Source: Sipunculus nudus (Eukaryota > Annelida > Sipuncula > Golfingiida > Sipunculidae). From it: a stretch of DNA of 64,000 bases. The translations under genes and the position numbers were made by a program. The stretch lies in the NCBI GenBank assembly GCA_026874595.1, contig CM049319.1, forward strand, positions 2,628,101 to 2,692,100. The letters are read 5' to 3'. How positions within the stretch are numbered: position 1 is the first letter of the stretch; each line of letters opens with the position of its first letter. Positions 1-12,269 of this stretch are shown in pieces. The notes beneath the pieces were generated by a model. The model searched no databases, was not told the origin of the DNA, and saw only the letters and a list, made by a program, of their open reading frames with translations.

Positions 1-1778
1 AATTATGTCAACAAGATTACATGACTGGGTGATGAAAATGTGGATAACTAGCCTTGAGTGTCAGTTAATGTAAGACAGATGTAGTGCTGTGTTCATGGGT
101 AAAATGCAGAAGTACTTTTTTTTCTCAATATCTCTATCGAACTTTGACATAGAGTGACATCTCACTAGTTCAATGCAGCTAGAAATAAATATTTACAAAT
201 ATTGTTAAATCAACACACTATTTTGAAGCTCATATGATTTTCACAATGCAGAAGTTTGTAGCCCCCCGGGTTGCCTATGTCTACCAGACTCAAAAATACA
301 AACATAATTGTTCTCCCAATGAGCGTATCAGCTATAAAGTTATAGAAACCAATATGTAAGACTGCTCTCGTCGTAGAAGACGATTTATTTATTTATGCAA
401 TGGTGTTTATCACGCCTTTTAGGCCGGTAGCAGCCCATAAGGACGACACCGACTTTCCTCAAAGAGTACTAAAATTATAAGGACGGCACAGACTTACCTC
501 AAAGAGTACTAAATAATTCTTACTAACAGTACATTTGATTCCAAGACGTTGTTAGGCTGGTAGTCATGGATAGCTTAATACAGTTTGTATGTTGAATATA
601 CGGTGTGCATGTGTATTTACATGTATATACATTGAAAACACGTCTTAAAACACGTCCATTTATAATACATATTTATTGTGAAGCACATTACGCTTTGTTA
701 TGTGTTAGCAAGTAAATATAGACCTAACAAACCTATAAAATCCTATCATTCGTTTTTGTATTGCAAAATAATTAGCTATTGATTCGACCCTAAACGTTTT
801 AAATAACTGGAGTGTGTTACATAAAGAATCGTTCGTGAAGTATTAAACGAATCTGCAATACTTATCACTGGCGGCCAAAATGCAATTGATTCCAGGTGTG
901 CTTGCATTTCAACTTGACACACATATTAAATATATACTCGCATAGCGCTACCATAAGGCAGGTATGCAGAATATCGCACACCAACTGTTATAAATATCAT
1001 TATTAATGACATTTATCACCAACACACTTTCCTTTCCATTTTTTTCATCTAAAAGCTGTCTAAACTAAACAGATCGGCCGATCAAGATTTTGTTGTCATT
1101 GGTTTGTTCCACATGCAATAAAACTGGGTTCATACCATCGGCCTATTTGTATTTATATTTTATCCAACATTTATACATATCTAGCAGGGTTGGAAACAAG
1201 GTTGGTCATTTCAGGCAGTGGGTCACAAACGATCCAAGAATAAAGAGAGCAGTTAGATGACTAAACAACCAACCATGAAAATAACATAATCACGTGACTT
1301 TGCATGCGTCCTGTGATATCATGTCATGTTGGCGTCATGACGATTGTAAAAATGCGGAAAATGTATCATGGACGATAATGTTCCTACCAAGCGTACTTGA
1401 TTATATTTTATATAAAATTTTGTTTTATTATTACTTTCCACATTTAACTACAAATGATAAAAGTCGTTTCATGACAGTTATCGGTCTAGCCACAAGCTCA
1501 GTTTGTGTATCATGAAACAGAGGCTCCGGATAAGAATCTCCTTGCTCATGGGTTATACCTATTTACAAATCACCGGTCGTCAGGTTTTATTTAAATCTCA
1601 GTACAATCCAGGGCGATACACTCAACGACACAACCATATTATCCATCTTGCCCAATCATAAATGATCTGATTAAATTTCACAATTAAATGTATCTGAATT
1701 ATATTGGTTGGTTTTGAACTAAATGCTGCTAGGGTCACGTTTCTGGTTTCGTAATGAAGTGTAATTTAAGATTAAGGA
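1..1778. other. AT-rich intergenic or intronic sequence, no gene recognised
   Basis: I see no exon with recognisable protein similarity here. Two near-identical short stretches (an 'aaggacg-ca-cgac-t-cctcaaagagtactaaa' pattern at about 437-475 and 477-513) form a small local duplication. Upstream exons of the gene at 2769-4850 could lie here but are not visible. Confidence 0.5.
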
Positions 1779-2660
1779 AACATCCCGGCAGGTTAAGAGG
1801 AAAACCCCTAAGGTTAAGGAAAGAAACCGACATGTTAAGGGAAGAACCCCTCCGGTTTATGGGATAACCCCACAGGATTAAGATGGAACCCCTCAGGTAA
1901 AAAAAGAACCCCATAGGGTGATTGGAGAACCTATCAGGTTAAAAGAAAAAAACCTATAAGTTAAGGAAAGAACCCCAAAGATTAGGGGAAGAACCCCTCA
2001 GGAAGAGAGGAGAACCCCAAAGGTAAGGGGAAGAACCCTGCAGGTTAAGAGGAGAACCCCTCAAGTTAATGGAAGAATCCCTCAGGTAATTGGAAGAAAC
2101 CCTCAGTTAAAGAGGAGAGCCCCAAAGTATAAGGGAAGACCTCCTTGGCTCAAGGGGGAACCCTAAAGGTTAGGGGAAGAACCCCCTCAGGTTATGAGGA
2201 CAACCCCAAAGGTTAAGTAAAGAACCATTCAGGATAAGGGAAGAATCCCTCAGGTAAAGAAGAGAAACCAAATGGTTAGTGGAAGAACCCCTCAGGTTAA
2301 GGGAAGAACCCCTGAAGTTAATGGAAGACTCCCTTAGGTAGAGAGGAGAACCCACAAAGGTTAGTGGAAGAACCCCTCAGGTTAAGGGTAGAACCTCTTA
2401 GGTTAATGGAAGAATACCTCAAGTAGAGAGGAGAACCCCCAAAGGTTAGGGGAAGAACCGCTCAGGTTAAGGGAAGAACCCATAAGGTTAATGGAAGAAT
2501 CCCTAAGGTAGAGAGGAGAACCCCAAAGGTTAGGGGAAGAACCCCTTAGGTTAAGGGGAGAACCCCTCAGGTTAATGGAAGAATTCTTCAGCTAAGGAGG
2601 AGAACCCGAAAGGTTATAGGAAGAACCCCTCAGGTTTAGGGAATAGCCCCTCAGGTCACA
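1779..2660. repeat. Minisatellite, about 22-24 bp unit (aggttaaggggaagaacccctc type)
   Basis: About 880 bp consist of degenerate tandem copies of a unit made of 'ggttaaggg' followed by 'gaagaacccctca'. Variants include 'gagaggagaacccc' and 'aatggaagaatccctca'. The unit is partly self-complementary (gggg...cccc). It lies about 110 bp upstream of the acceptor of the 2769 exon, so it is probably intronic or 5' flanking. Small open frames inside it, such as 2170-2355, are repeat translations and not genes. Confidence 0.9.
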
Positions 2661-2768
2661 CTTCTTATCTAATACATGTATATAAACAAAATCAAACCGA
2701 CGTAACGTTCAGATATGGTGATATCATATTCCTGTATATGTTGAAGTGTGACTATTGATATATTTCAG

Positions 2769-4850
2769 GAGACCTATCATTACGAACTGACGGAGGGCAA
2801 CAAGACAATAAAGGGGAAGCCGTTTAACGTGAGCAGCAAGTACCTTCACCTGCCAGAGCTGGGATTTTATCGTCAGAACTACATCCAACTCAACAACGAA
2901 ACGTTAAAAAACTTCATCTTCGTCACTGCGGCCAGCAGTAACCATTTTGAAGAGAGCATGGATGCTATTGGTTCGATTCAAAAGCATTTCCCAAACTATA
3001 CGATCATCTACTATGACATTGGTTTAAACGCTGGTGAAATATCTCGATTGAACAAGATCTGCTCAATAATCTATCGCAAGTTCCGGTTTGAACTCTATCC
3101 TGAGCATATCAAAAACCTGCACACGTATGGTTGGAAAATTTTAGTTATCCAGGTATGTGTACAATTTGCAAAATGAGAAATCTTGTGTCTCTGTGAATTA
3201 TTTAACTTATTTGTAAATTATAACAATAGTCTCCGGTGCATAGACCGCATATAGACAAATGTCGACACTCAGATTATAATATGGTAAAATTTTGAAGGTG
3301 GACCAGCAAGAAGCAGTTTGTTATCTGGATTGGTCTAGATTATAAACGCAATCACTTTTGATTATAATTTTATTCTAGGCTTGCCTAGATTTATACTATC
3401 ATTTTTTACAGTAAAATAGTTCACGTTTTTCAATTATCCTTTGAGTTACTTTTCTTATTCTTTTAGCTGGTTACTTAAATGTCTTTCACTGTATAATTTA
3501 TATTCAATGTGAACATACTCAATATAAATATGTGCATTTATGTGGGGGGTTTCACTAAAGATATTCGAAATTGGCTACCTTTTTTTAAATAAATATACTA
3601 TATTTATAGTGAATGATTTAATATGCACTTATATTTCCCCCATTCTGACAAGGGAATGTATATCAGATAGACGTATTGAATTTTTGCAAGGATTACTCAA
3701 AATATTATATTTTTGCAGTCGTTTTAACATTTTGATATTTTAAGACATAAAATAAATAACAAGGTTAAACCTCAGTTTCCCTGCATCCAGGCATGGATTT
3801 TGTGAGTGTACTATATACATGTATATGTAGACTATCATTGAATGTTCTAATAAGACAGAGGAATTGCTCTGAGCAAAAGAATAATTGACTCCTAAGATAG
3901 GCAGCATGGTCTCACCTGTTGTGATAGGTGTTCTTAACAAACATTTTGATGATATATGACAATAATAACAAGGCACAACATTTACAGTTTTATTCAGTTG
4001 GAGAATCATTGAGAGATATTTAGTGCATGTATATGATAAGCTTAGAACCGAATCATTGTTAAAATATCAGTGCAGATGGAGGTCAGGACGGCTATGTCAA
4101 AAAGGATTACAATAGATTCAAAAAGGCCTCTCTCGGTCAAATGAATTGGCCGGCAATTTAATTATTTAGGAGATAAACGTCAACTGTGTTACGAATTCTA
4201 TAAATCTGCGCATATTTAGTATGTAAGTGATGAAAAACGAAGTTCTAATATAATGCACTATTTTTGCTGATTGTGCCACAAAGTTAAACATAAATTAGCA
4301 GTGTGTGATGCCTACTACGAATTTATTAAATCCTCCATTGCTTTAACAGGAAACGCTGCAGGACTACAGTGGAATCATCTGGGTGGACGCCTCTGTCAGA
4401 TTTATAACGTCAAAACTGTGGAGTGTACAACAGTATGTTCTGAAAACGGGAGGAGGTATCATATTAGAAAACACATTTTATTCTATTTATTCCCCCACAC
4501 ATCCCGGCATGTATGACTACATACCTATAGATAAAAAGAAGAGCCAGACTCACATGATGCGGGGATCTAACCACATGATATTCTACAACACCAAAGAGAT
4601 ACATGATAAAGTGTTAAAGTGGGCTGTGTTGTGCACCCTGGACAGAAGATGTATTGCCCCTACCTATAATCTGCAGTGTTCTTTCAGGAACCGCAAAACG
4701 ACTTGGGCTAAATGTCACCGTTTTGATCAATCTCTTTTGAATATTCTGTTTGCGAACGCTTACCATTTTAAACCTTGGCTTGTATTAATGCGCGTTGCGC
4801 ATGTCAAGCGCTTCGTTACACATATGTTTCGCGTACATTATTGTGCATAA
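2769..4850 (+). CDS. DUF1647-like glycosyltransferase-fold protein, C-terminal two exons
   Basis: Two exons are visible. Exon i is 2769-3152, with acceptor tatttcag and donor CAG|gtatgt, phase 0, 128 codons. Exon ii is 4350-4850, with acceptor taacag and a TAA stop, phase 0, about 166 residues. Joined, the product has an N-terminal part with FVTAASSNHF (exon i residues about 57-66), then YYDIGLN and HTYGWKILVIQ. The second exon continues with DYSGIIWVDASVRF and later CSFRNR...CHRFDQS. This order matches the uncharacterised animal family I know as DUF1647-like, common in nematodes and molluscs, often type II membrane proteins with a glycosyltransferase-like domain. The N-terminal exons (signal anchor and stem) are not seen; they may be in the first 2.7 kb or outside the window. 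The 1.2 kb intron holds nothing recognised. The family assignment is from memory of its motifs. Enzyme activity is not established and the substrate is unknown. Confidence 0.72.
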
Positions 4851-6379
4851 ATTCTGAATACACCTAGCAGTTAGAATGTTTACAGGTTATGCTGATTAAT
4901 TTTGATGCGCTCTTTCATTCCTAGACTGTTAAAATCGGTATAGATTAAATTATAATGTGCTTCTTGTAAATTAGAGTAAATTACTAAACACGGTTGCAAT
5001 CACACCGTAAAAACAATGTAAAAAGTGTACCTGACATGAAGGTGTTATCTTGATCAATATTGGGGATTTTCAGGAAATTTCACTGAACAGCAAATAAACA
5101 TAAAAATCGTTGTTCTTGACCGAAAGCTTGATGTACTAATATGCAAATGAGAGGGAATGATCGCCCGCTGGTTCAACAGCCTTGTGACAGGACCCCCCCC
5201 CCCCCCCCCATTTACAAGAAAGGTCGTTTGTATGAGCGACCAAACAAGAATTATTTTTCAGTGGCGTCTATCCAGGCGCTGAATTACGTTATATTCTATA
5301 TATTTCACTTATTTGCAAAATTAATTAGTAAAGGCATAGGAGGTTTATTTCATTCCGTCAAACTTAATTTATGATTAAGTTAAAGTAACAGAATCTAAGT
5401 GATACAAAAATCTCCTGTTTCTTATATTCTCTGATAAAAGGTCTGGTATATATGTTTCATAATGTTTCACTCCTCCCATTTAAGTTCAAATACGTGAGTT
5501 AGAATATGCTTTCATCTGTCGAAATCTCATATTAGTGAATTAATAACCTATTATGAATTAATAATACAAAACCGGATTTAAATTCATATTTCAATGTCAG
5601 ACTGCTTAATATAAAGTAAAAATGACTGCAGGGAAGCCATACACACAGAGGTTATGTTTGTTGTATAAGGATTAAGCAAATTCGACAATGTGCTCTGGTA
5701 TGTATCAAAGTATTATTGTCTAGCAGTAAATTTTTTAGAGCAGAAACGGGTACCTGAGTTTAGATGGGTAGAATTTTTTTTTCTTTGCTAAGCCCTTGGT
5801 ATTTGTTTTAATTTATTTTTCGTGAAATACTTTGCATTCGAAATAAGGGATTGTGCAAAATTAATATGTTACATGCAAACCATGGTTCTCATGGATAAAA
5901 TACAAATTTGCTGTGTATTTCAATAATACACCAGACTCCTCTGGTAACGTAGACTGCGGGATACGAAGAGGTTCGTTTGAGGTTTTTTTCTGCAGTTGAC
6001 ACCTTTTCGGCCTTCTCCATCACTGAGCGATGGGAAGGACATCTGGTGGACAAAGTGACAACTATATCTTATTCCCGTCTCTCTTTTCTCTCAGATACTG
6101 ACATAGCTGGTTACGGGGCTCCTGGTCGTTCTTTCATTCAAGACTGTGATTTCACACAGCACAATAAAGAAAACAGGAGAGGTTATAACACGTAATTTTA
6201 TTCAAATTATTGGATTTTCGTGCACGCTCTTATATACAATTATAGGAATATGACTGTAAGTGATACAAAATAAACATACATATGTCATATATATATCAAA
6301 ACATTTGCTGTACATATCACAACATTCGCTAGACACATTAACAGAGAGAACGGTCACATTAAATTTTCTTTTAAAAAAA
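4851..6379. other. Gene-free stretch with a poly-C run
   Basis: No supported exon. A poly-C run lies at about 5193-5209. Near 6190-6221 the words 'cgtaattttattcaaa' and 'attggattttcgt' recur at 30402-30432, where they precede unit B, so this is a dispersed repeat or part of a duplication edge. Confidence 0.5.
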
Positions 6380-7167
6380 TCATACAGGTTTCCTTTTCTC
6401 CTTTTCTATCCTATGTCGATAACATGCTTTATTGAGAGACACAGTCAAAATATATTAACACAATACCCTATCAGCAAGATCAATAAAATGAGGCAATTCT
6501 TAACATAAATATCAGATGACCACCTTTGAAAATAATTCCTCAGAATTTGTTTTCCAAATTATATATTTAGTACACAGTGTATCCGGAAAAAAAATCTGTG
6601 GTCTGTCTGGATTTACATAAATATGGAGCATGTTTCACCATGTTTTATCCCGTGGTAACAGCCCGGAATGGCCGAGCGATGTGAAACCTGTCACTCAAAG
6701 TATTAGTATACTATAAAAAGAAATCATTTCCCTAAAAAGGAACGTCATGCATCAGAACATTGCTTTCCCCACCCAACTATAGCGACATGCATCGGCGCAA
6801 AATAACAGTGAAAGTGCAGATCTGTCACATCGCAAAAGAAAGTTGGTATTTAGTCATATTCTAACAAGTGACCTTATCTTTGACGACAAGTTCTTGTCAG
6901 AATCACTGGCTTGAATATAATATCACGTTACAGAACCACCGGCCTGCATGGATCATTTCATCAGTACACAACGCTCACAGAGGACCTTTACTCGCAGTGC
7001 GCATGCTCGTGGGAATGGTGTTTAGTTTGTGCAGTAAAACGGCCGATAATCAAGGCATTCTTTAAACGTACGAAAGCGTTAAACTTCCTCACGTTCACGA
7101 ATGATAATCAGTTTTTGATTAAATAAATGCATATCACAGACTTGTTGTAATGTTCTTGGGCAGTTTC

Positions 7168-7744
7168 TCACCAGTGCTTGTTCTTCTGAAAGTCTTTGAC
7201 CAGTCTCGCCAGAGCGTCCATTGATTCGTACACGCCTTCACCGTTAGAGGCGCACGTGCCCTGCACGTGCCAGGGGTGACCCACGAGTTTACGTAGATTT
7301 AGTATGTCGACCAGCTCCGACGGCTTGACTGAACCTGTAGAGAAAAGGGATATCATAAACTTTACGACTTTGATAATAATAATGATAATAATAATAACAA
7401 TGATAATAATCGTTATCATTGGGGCAGATCGTTAATTTATTTTCGTGAATTAATTATTTCTATTAGTTATTAGAATACTCCATGAAAAACAACTTCAAAC
7501 TAGAGGTATATTCATTTTTACATGACGGTTTGAGTGTTCCTGTAGAGAGAAGAAAGGGTACGTAAAATTATACGACTTTACTAATAATAATAATATAAAT
7601 AATATAATAATAATAAGAAGAAGAAGAAGGAGAAGAAGAAGATAATGAAGAAGAAGAAAATATTAATAATTTTAATTAATAATTTATAATAATAATAATA
7701 ATAATAATTATTATTATTATTATTATTATAAATTATTATTATAA

Positions 7745-7787
<43 letters not shown>

Positions 7788-8639
7788 TTGTTTGTACTCA
7801 CCGGGCAGGTCTTGCTTATTTGCCATTACAACCACCGGGACGCCCCTCATGTCGTCTGCTTCTAACACACCAAAAAGCTCGTCCCTCGCCTCGGTAAGTC
7901 TCGCGTGATCTGAGCTGTCCACCACGAACACGAGACCTTGTGAGTTCTGGTAGTAGTGCCGCCAGAGGGCGCGGATTTTCTCCTGTCCGCCCACATCCCA
8001 CACTGTAAAGCTGACCCCCTTGGTCGGGGTCACCGTCTCCACGTTAAAGCCGATGGTCGGGATGGTGGATATGGACTCGTTCAATTTGATCTTGTACAGA
8101 ACAGTTGTCTTTCCTGGAAATTAAAACATCAAAAGAATATGTCTCATATCTTTCTTCTGTATACCTACACACCTATAATTGAGTCAGCATCTGTTTGAAT
8201 TTCAATTTTGTTCATGATTCTGGTAAGAGAACAAAGCGATATTAATATTATATATATATATATAAGTTTTATAACACACTACTGGCCTATTGAACGACTG
8301 AAAGCCATTACAAACAAAATCAATAGTGATCTGAAGTTTACTCTGACCATTTTCATATTACATTTTGTTATAATGAAAGTGAATCATGTATCGGAGCTAT
8401 GAACAGCAAGTCTTTTCATTCGTTTTCATGATTCAATAAATTAAGCAAAACCATCGATATTTAATAACGATATAGATACTATTTTTAATTAAAGGTGACA
8501 AAAAAGACGAAAACAAATAAGCAATAATTATTAAATAGAACAAACCTGCAGCATCCAGTCCCAGCATGAGCACCCTGGCCGGCTCTCCTGTCGAAAAACT
8601 TTCCAAAGCTCGAGCAATTTTAGCCAGTAAAAGACCCAT
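7168..8639 (-). CDS. ARF-family small GTPase, copy A (190 aa)
   Basis: Three exons on the minus strand: 8639-8546 (ATG to GCA G|gt), 8113-7802 (ag|GA AAG to CCC G|gt) and 7334-7168 (ag|GT TCA to TGA). Phases are 1 and 1, total 573 nt. The protein has the ARF/ARL hallmarks: Gly2 for possible N-myristoylation, P-loop GLDAAGKT (27-34), switch I TIPTIGFN (48-55), WDVGGQ (70-75), NKQD (130-133) and a CAS guanine-base loop (163-165). The length is typical for ARF, about 180-190 aa. ARF proteins recruit coats and lipid-modifying effectors to membranes when GTP-bound. This one is divergent at its N-terminus ([15 protein letters not shown]), so I do not assign it to ARF1/4/6 or a named ARL. The second paralogue at 32436-33935 is also intact. 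Introns contain long AT triplet arrays. Confidence 0.92.
7365..7425. repeat. (TAA/TGA)n microsatellite in ARF intron 2
   Basis: Imperfect 'ataataatgataataataataacaatgataataat' type array close to the exon 3 acceptor of ARF copy A. The open frame reading [13 protein letters not shown] across it is an artefact. Confidence 0.85.
7578..7790. repeat. AT triplet array with perfect inverted symmetry, ARF intron 2
   Basis: Purine-rich GAA/AAG repeats (7614-7660) are followed by (ATA)n then (TTA)n. The arms at about 7689-7708 and 7709-7728 are complementary, so single strands can fold into a long hairpin. Unit B has an equivalent (TAA)n/(TTA)n array at 32680-32766. It is adjacent to the exon 2 donor at 7801. 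Confidence 0.85.
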
Positions 8640-9234
8640 GTCTGACTAACAATAATGTCGGCGAACCAGTAACTCCAATATACAGTTGCGTAATTTGGTT
8701 AAGAATTTGTTTCTTCCTTTTCACCAATCTATATCTTCTTGTCAATTATTTTATAATATTATTTGGTTCTACAGGCAAAACACGTTCAGCTGCTGAGGCA
8801 TATAAAGGTGAACTAATGGGTTGTTGGGCTAGCCCGGATATTTATAAACATAGTTTGGACCATGTTAAAACCTCCACGTGTCATAGACCAGCATTAGTTT
8901 ACATTACGCCACTTGACGACATGGCGGTCCGTGTCGAGAGCTCCACGCTGGCATCAATGACGCACTTGGATATGGGAAATCCCCGTTTATATTTGTAGCG
9001 CCATCTGTCGGTATCATTCTACACCATTTCTCGCTCAGGTCTGTGCATGTGAAGATCCCGGTGTACACTCTAGGGGCCGAGGAAGGACTACAACTTTTTT
9101 TGGGGGGGGGGGGGGAATTGAGGGACAAAACTAGTAGATATTTGAGTGAACGCGGCTCAAATATAATATCAGCAACCCTCCGGCATCAATGTTTAGTTAA
9201 TATCATCGGCTCTATATCGTTCTCGCCATCGTCT
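8640..9234 (-). promoter_or_regulatory. Conserved 5' flank of ARF copy A
   Basis: About 600 bp upstream of the ARF ATG are retained at three places: here, 33936-34490 and 36675-37230. A CACGTG core (in 'tccacgtgtc') sits near 8873-8882 and is kept in all three. A poly-G run interrupts the copies at 9102-9114, 34364-34376 and 37112-37129. That this contains the promoter is inferred from position; no TSS element is certain. Confidence 0.4.
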
Positions 9235-9236
9235 TA

Positions 9237-10740
9237 AGCCCCGTTCCCACTTTCACGAATTTGACGCCGAATCGCCACGAACTTACATCATTAAAATTCG
9301 TAGGGACGTCGTGGGAGTGTCGTAGATGATGTCTTGAACATTCGGTAATTTTCGTAGCGAGGTCTTGAGCACTCAGAATTCGTGGCGCTATTTTTGAAAT
9401 GTTCAAAAATTAAGCTTTGTCGTCACAAGTCGTAGCTAAGTCGTAACAGTTTCTTGGTAAGTCGTATGAGAGTCTTCATAATTCTTGTAAATTCGTGATG
9501 TAAAACAATGTCACGAATGCTCACGATGGACAATGACATTGACACGACTTCAACACGACTACAATACGACTACCACAAGAACCTCTCAAGAGAGAGTCAC
9601 GTTCATAAAGCCCCTTCCTACTTCCACGAATTTGGTGACGAATCATCAAGAACTGACATCATAATGTAACGAACAATTTTATTTTCTTAGTGATTTTTAA
9701 CTTTTTACAAACAAATGAGGAATAAGGTTTAGAAGTAAGAACACTGTGTAGATTTGTAGATTTGTTTTAAAGAAGATTTGTATTGTGGTTATTGTATCCA
9801 ACTAAATTTGAACGAAAATAATTTGAAGAAGCTGAATCAAATTACGTTTCCTTTGTAATTTGTAACTTCTTTGTAAACAAGCAAGGAAGTTTTTGCAGTG
9901 AATAAACCATGTAGTTTCGTTAATTTGTTTTAAAGATTTTTTTTATCGTGGATATTGGTTGACAAAATAAATTTGAACCAAAACAGTTTAAAGAAGCTGA
10001 ATATATTATACAGTTTCGTCATACTTAAACATATGGTCAATATAATAAATCATGAATTTCCTATTTCACTATGGGAGAATAAACTGAGCCTAACACAAAT
10101 TGATATTAACAGAATCTTATATCACATTGAGAGCTGAATCAGTAAGATATTTTAACCAATATTTTGAGAATACAGATATTTTACATCCGATTAAGACGGT
10201 CGTCTACTTGGACTTAAAGAAGTTAACGTCGTATTTGCCACCACATAAATAAGTTTGTAATTGTCTAATTACTCAAATAAAATGAGACATATATTATCAG
10301 TGTTTTAAACTGGATAACTTTTGTCAAATTAAAATATCTGGAGAAGTTGATTAAAGTGTTGTTATGGTGTCCTTTTACTAATATCGTCTTCTTTGTGACA
10401 TTACAATAGCTATATATCACATATACAGCTATCTAACAATCCGTAGCAAAATTGAATGATCGTAGGAGTATCGTCCACAAGTCGCAGATCAATCGTGGAA
10501 ATATCGTACCAGTATCTTAGACGTCGTCACGGAGCCGTGAACATTCTTAAAAGTGGCCTGTCATATCGTGCTGGCTTCGTGTCACTGTCGTAGCCAATCG
10601 TACTGGTATCGTACTCCTTTCGTACAATATCGTGGTCGTGATGGAATTTTTATCACTCGACAGGCCGATTGGCCACGAATCGCCACGAATTAAACATCGT
10701 GGCGATTCGGCGTCAAATTCGTGAAAGTGGGAACGGGGCT
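9237..10740. mobile_element. PIF/Harbinger-like non-autonomous DNA transposon, 1.5 kb
   Basis: Perfect terminal inverted repeats of 44 bp start AGCCCCGTTCCC at 9237 and end at 10740. They are flanked by direct TTA (9234-9236 and 10741-10743). The paralogous site in unit B, near 34490, is an uninterrupted cgtcTTActtgg, so it is the empty allele. A TTA (TWA-type) 3 bp duplication is typical of PIF/Harbinger. No transposase frame is visible. Subterminal regions are rich in cgta/tacg words ('aagtcgtagctaagtcgta', 'acgactacaatacgacta'). A degenerate copy of the end sequence, 'aagccccttcctacttccac', occurs at about 9607-9626. Confidence 0.88.
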
Positions 10741-11062
10741 TTACTGGGACACTTGCCGCTGCTCCGTCGGGCTAGTTCGCCCCGACTTGCATTGAAACTT
10801 GTCCTTCAACATGAATACAAAAATCTGTTGTTCTTAGAAAACATTTTTTTTTAAATTAATACTATAAAGTTGCAATCTGGGGTTGTTTAAAACAGTTTCT
10901 AAATTAACATCGGGTTTACAGTTTTGTATTTTTCATTTGTTATTACTAACATTTGATTCAAGGTTGCTTGTTCAGAATGTAACTCTATGCTTGTGAGCAA
11001 ACAAAATTCGAACGTTTCATGGCAGATATTAACTATGTAAGAATATATATGTAATTTTCGCA

Positions 11063-11065
<3 letters not shown>

Positions 11066-11120
<55 letters not shown>
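11066..11120. repeat. (TA)n microsatellite
   Basis: About 55 bp of uninterrupted TA repeat. The IYIYIY reading frame across it is not a gene. Confidence 0.95.
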
Positions 11121-11122
<2 letters not shown>

Positions 11123-12197
11123 TAAGTAGGCCCATATTTCATATAATATATATAAATATACATGTATATTAATTCATAACGCAGGCACAATGTGAACACA
11201 TAACAGGGTATATACTTTTATTTCTTAGATTGTTTAGATCGACGTGTCCCTAAAATCAGCCCCTCATGTTGGTAATTCGATCAACGCTCTCATCGTATTA
11301 ATAAGATGCGAAATTAGGTTAATTAAAGGTGAATTTATAAGCGGGATTGATGACCCTTAAAACCTACTACACAGTAAATGGTACACCATGTTGGATCGAT
11401 AAAACAAACTTAGATTGGACTTACACCTGGACCCACTCAGTTAAGTATTCGCGTTTTTTTTTTTACTTTGCAGACATTTGCATGGATACAACAAAAGGTA
11501 TCACGGACTCGTGTGTTCAGGTATTTCGAGCTGGAATTCTATTTAATTATTATATAATAACAGGTCCTATGAGTTCAGTGAGCTGAGCGTGATATTTATA
11601 CAACATTTCTGACCTTTGTATAAGCTTGAGCGTACTGCACAGTGTAACGTTACACACAAACAGGGTTTCTAGCCCATACGCTAGCTGCTTGTAGTAATAA
11701 TTAGTGATCATTCACTTCTATTCGGATTAGCTTTGCCTTTGATGTATTCATCTCTCGCTTCTCTTCCTTGAAGGTCAAGGATGATTGCAATGACATGCAC
11801 CGGTCAACAAAGGTTTGTTTGTTAGTATAGGTTATCATTGGCTTAGGAAGTGTGGGGGGGGGGGCAAATAGCTCTTATCTACTGGCTCTTATCGTCGGAT
11901 GGTTTACAGGTGTGAACAACACGACAAGGCAGGATAAAAGCTAAGTTTGGAAACTTCACCTACAACTGCTCAAATGAGTACAACCCCAAGCAGAAGGTGT
12001 GTGCACAACCTGGGTGATTAGGTGATGTCTCACCTGCAGCACAGCCGGTGATGCATTCATTAATTAGTCGGGGACGGAAGTAAATACTCATGCCTCTTCT
12101 TCTGATGCAATGTATAGATGGCAAAGTTTTTGTTTGTAAACAAAGTTTCAATTACGGATAAACGGTGTTCGGATGAACGGTGCTCAACTGTATACTA

Positions 12198-12198
<1 letters not shown>

Positions 12199-12264
<66 letters not shown>
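12199..12264. repeat. (TA)n microsatellite
   Basis: About 65 bp of TA repeat between the MITE-bearing flank and the flavoenzyme gene. Confidence 0.95.

Positions 12265-12269
<5 letters not shown>

Noticed and set aside
2170..2355. Leu/Ser-rich 61 aa frame
   Set aside because: Translation of the 1779-2660 minisatellite.
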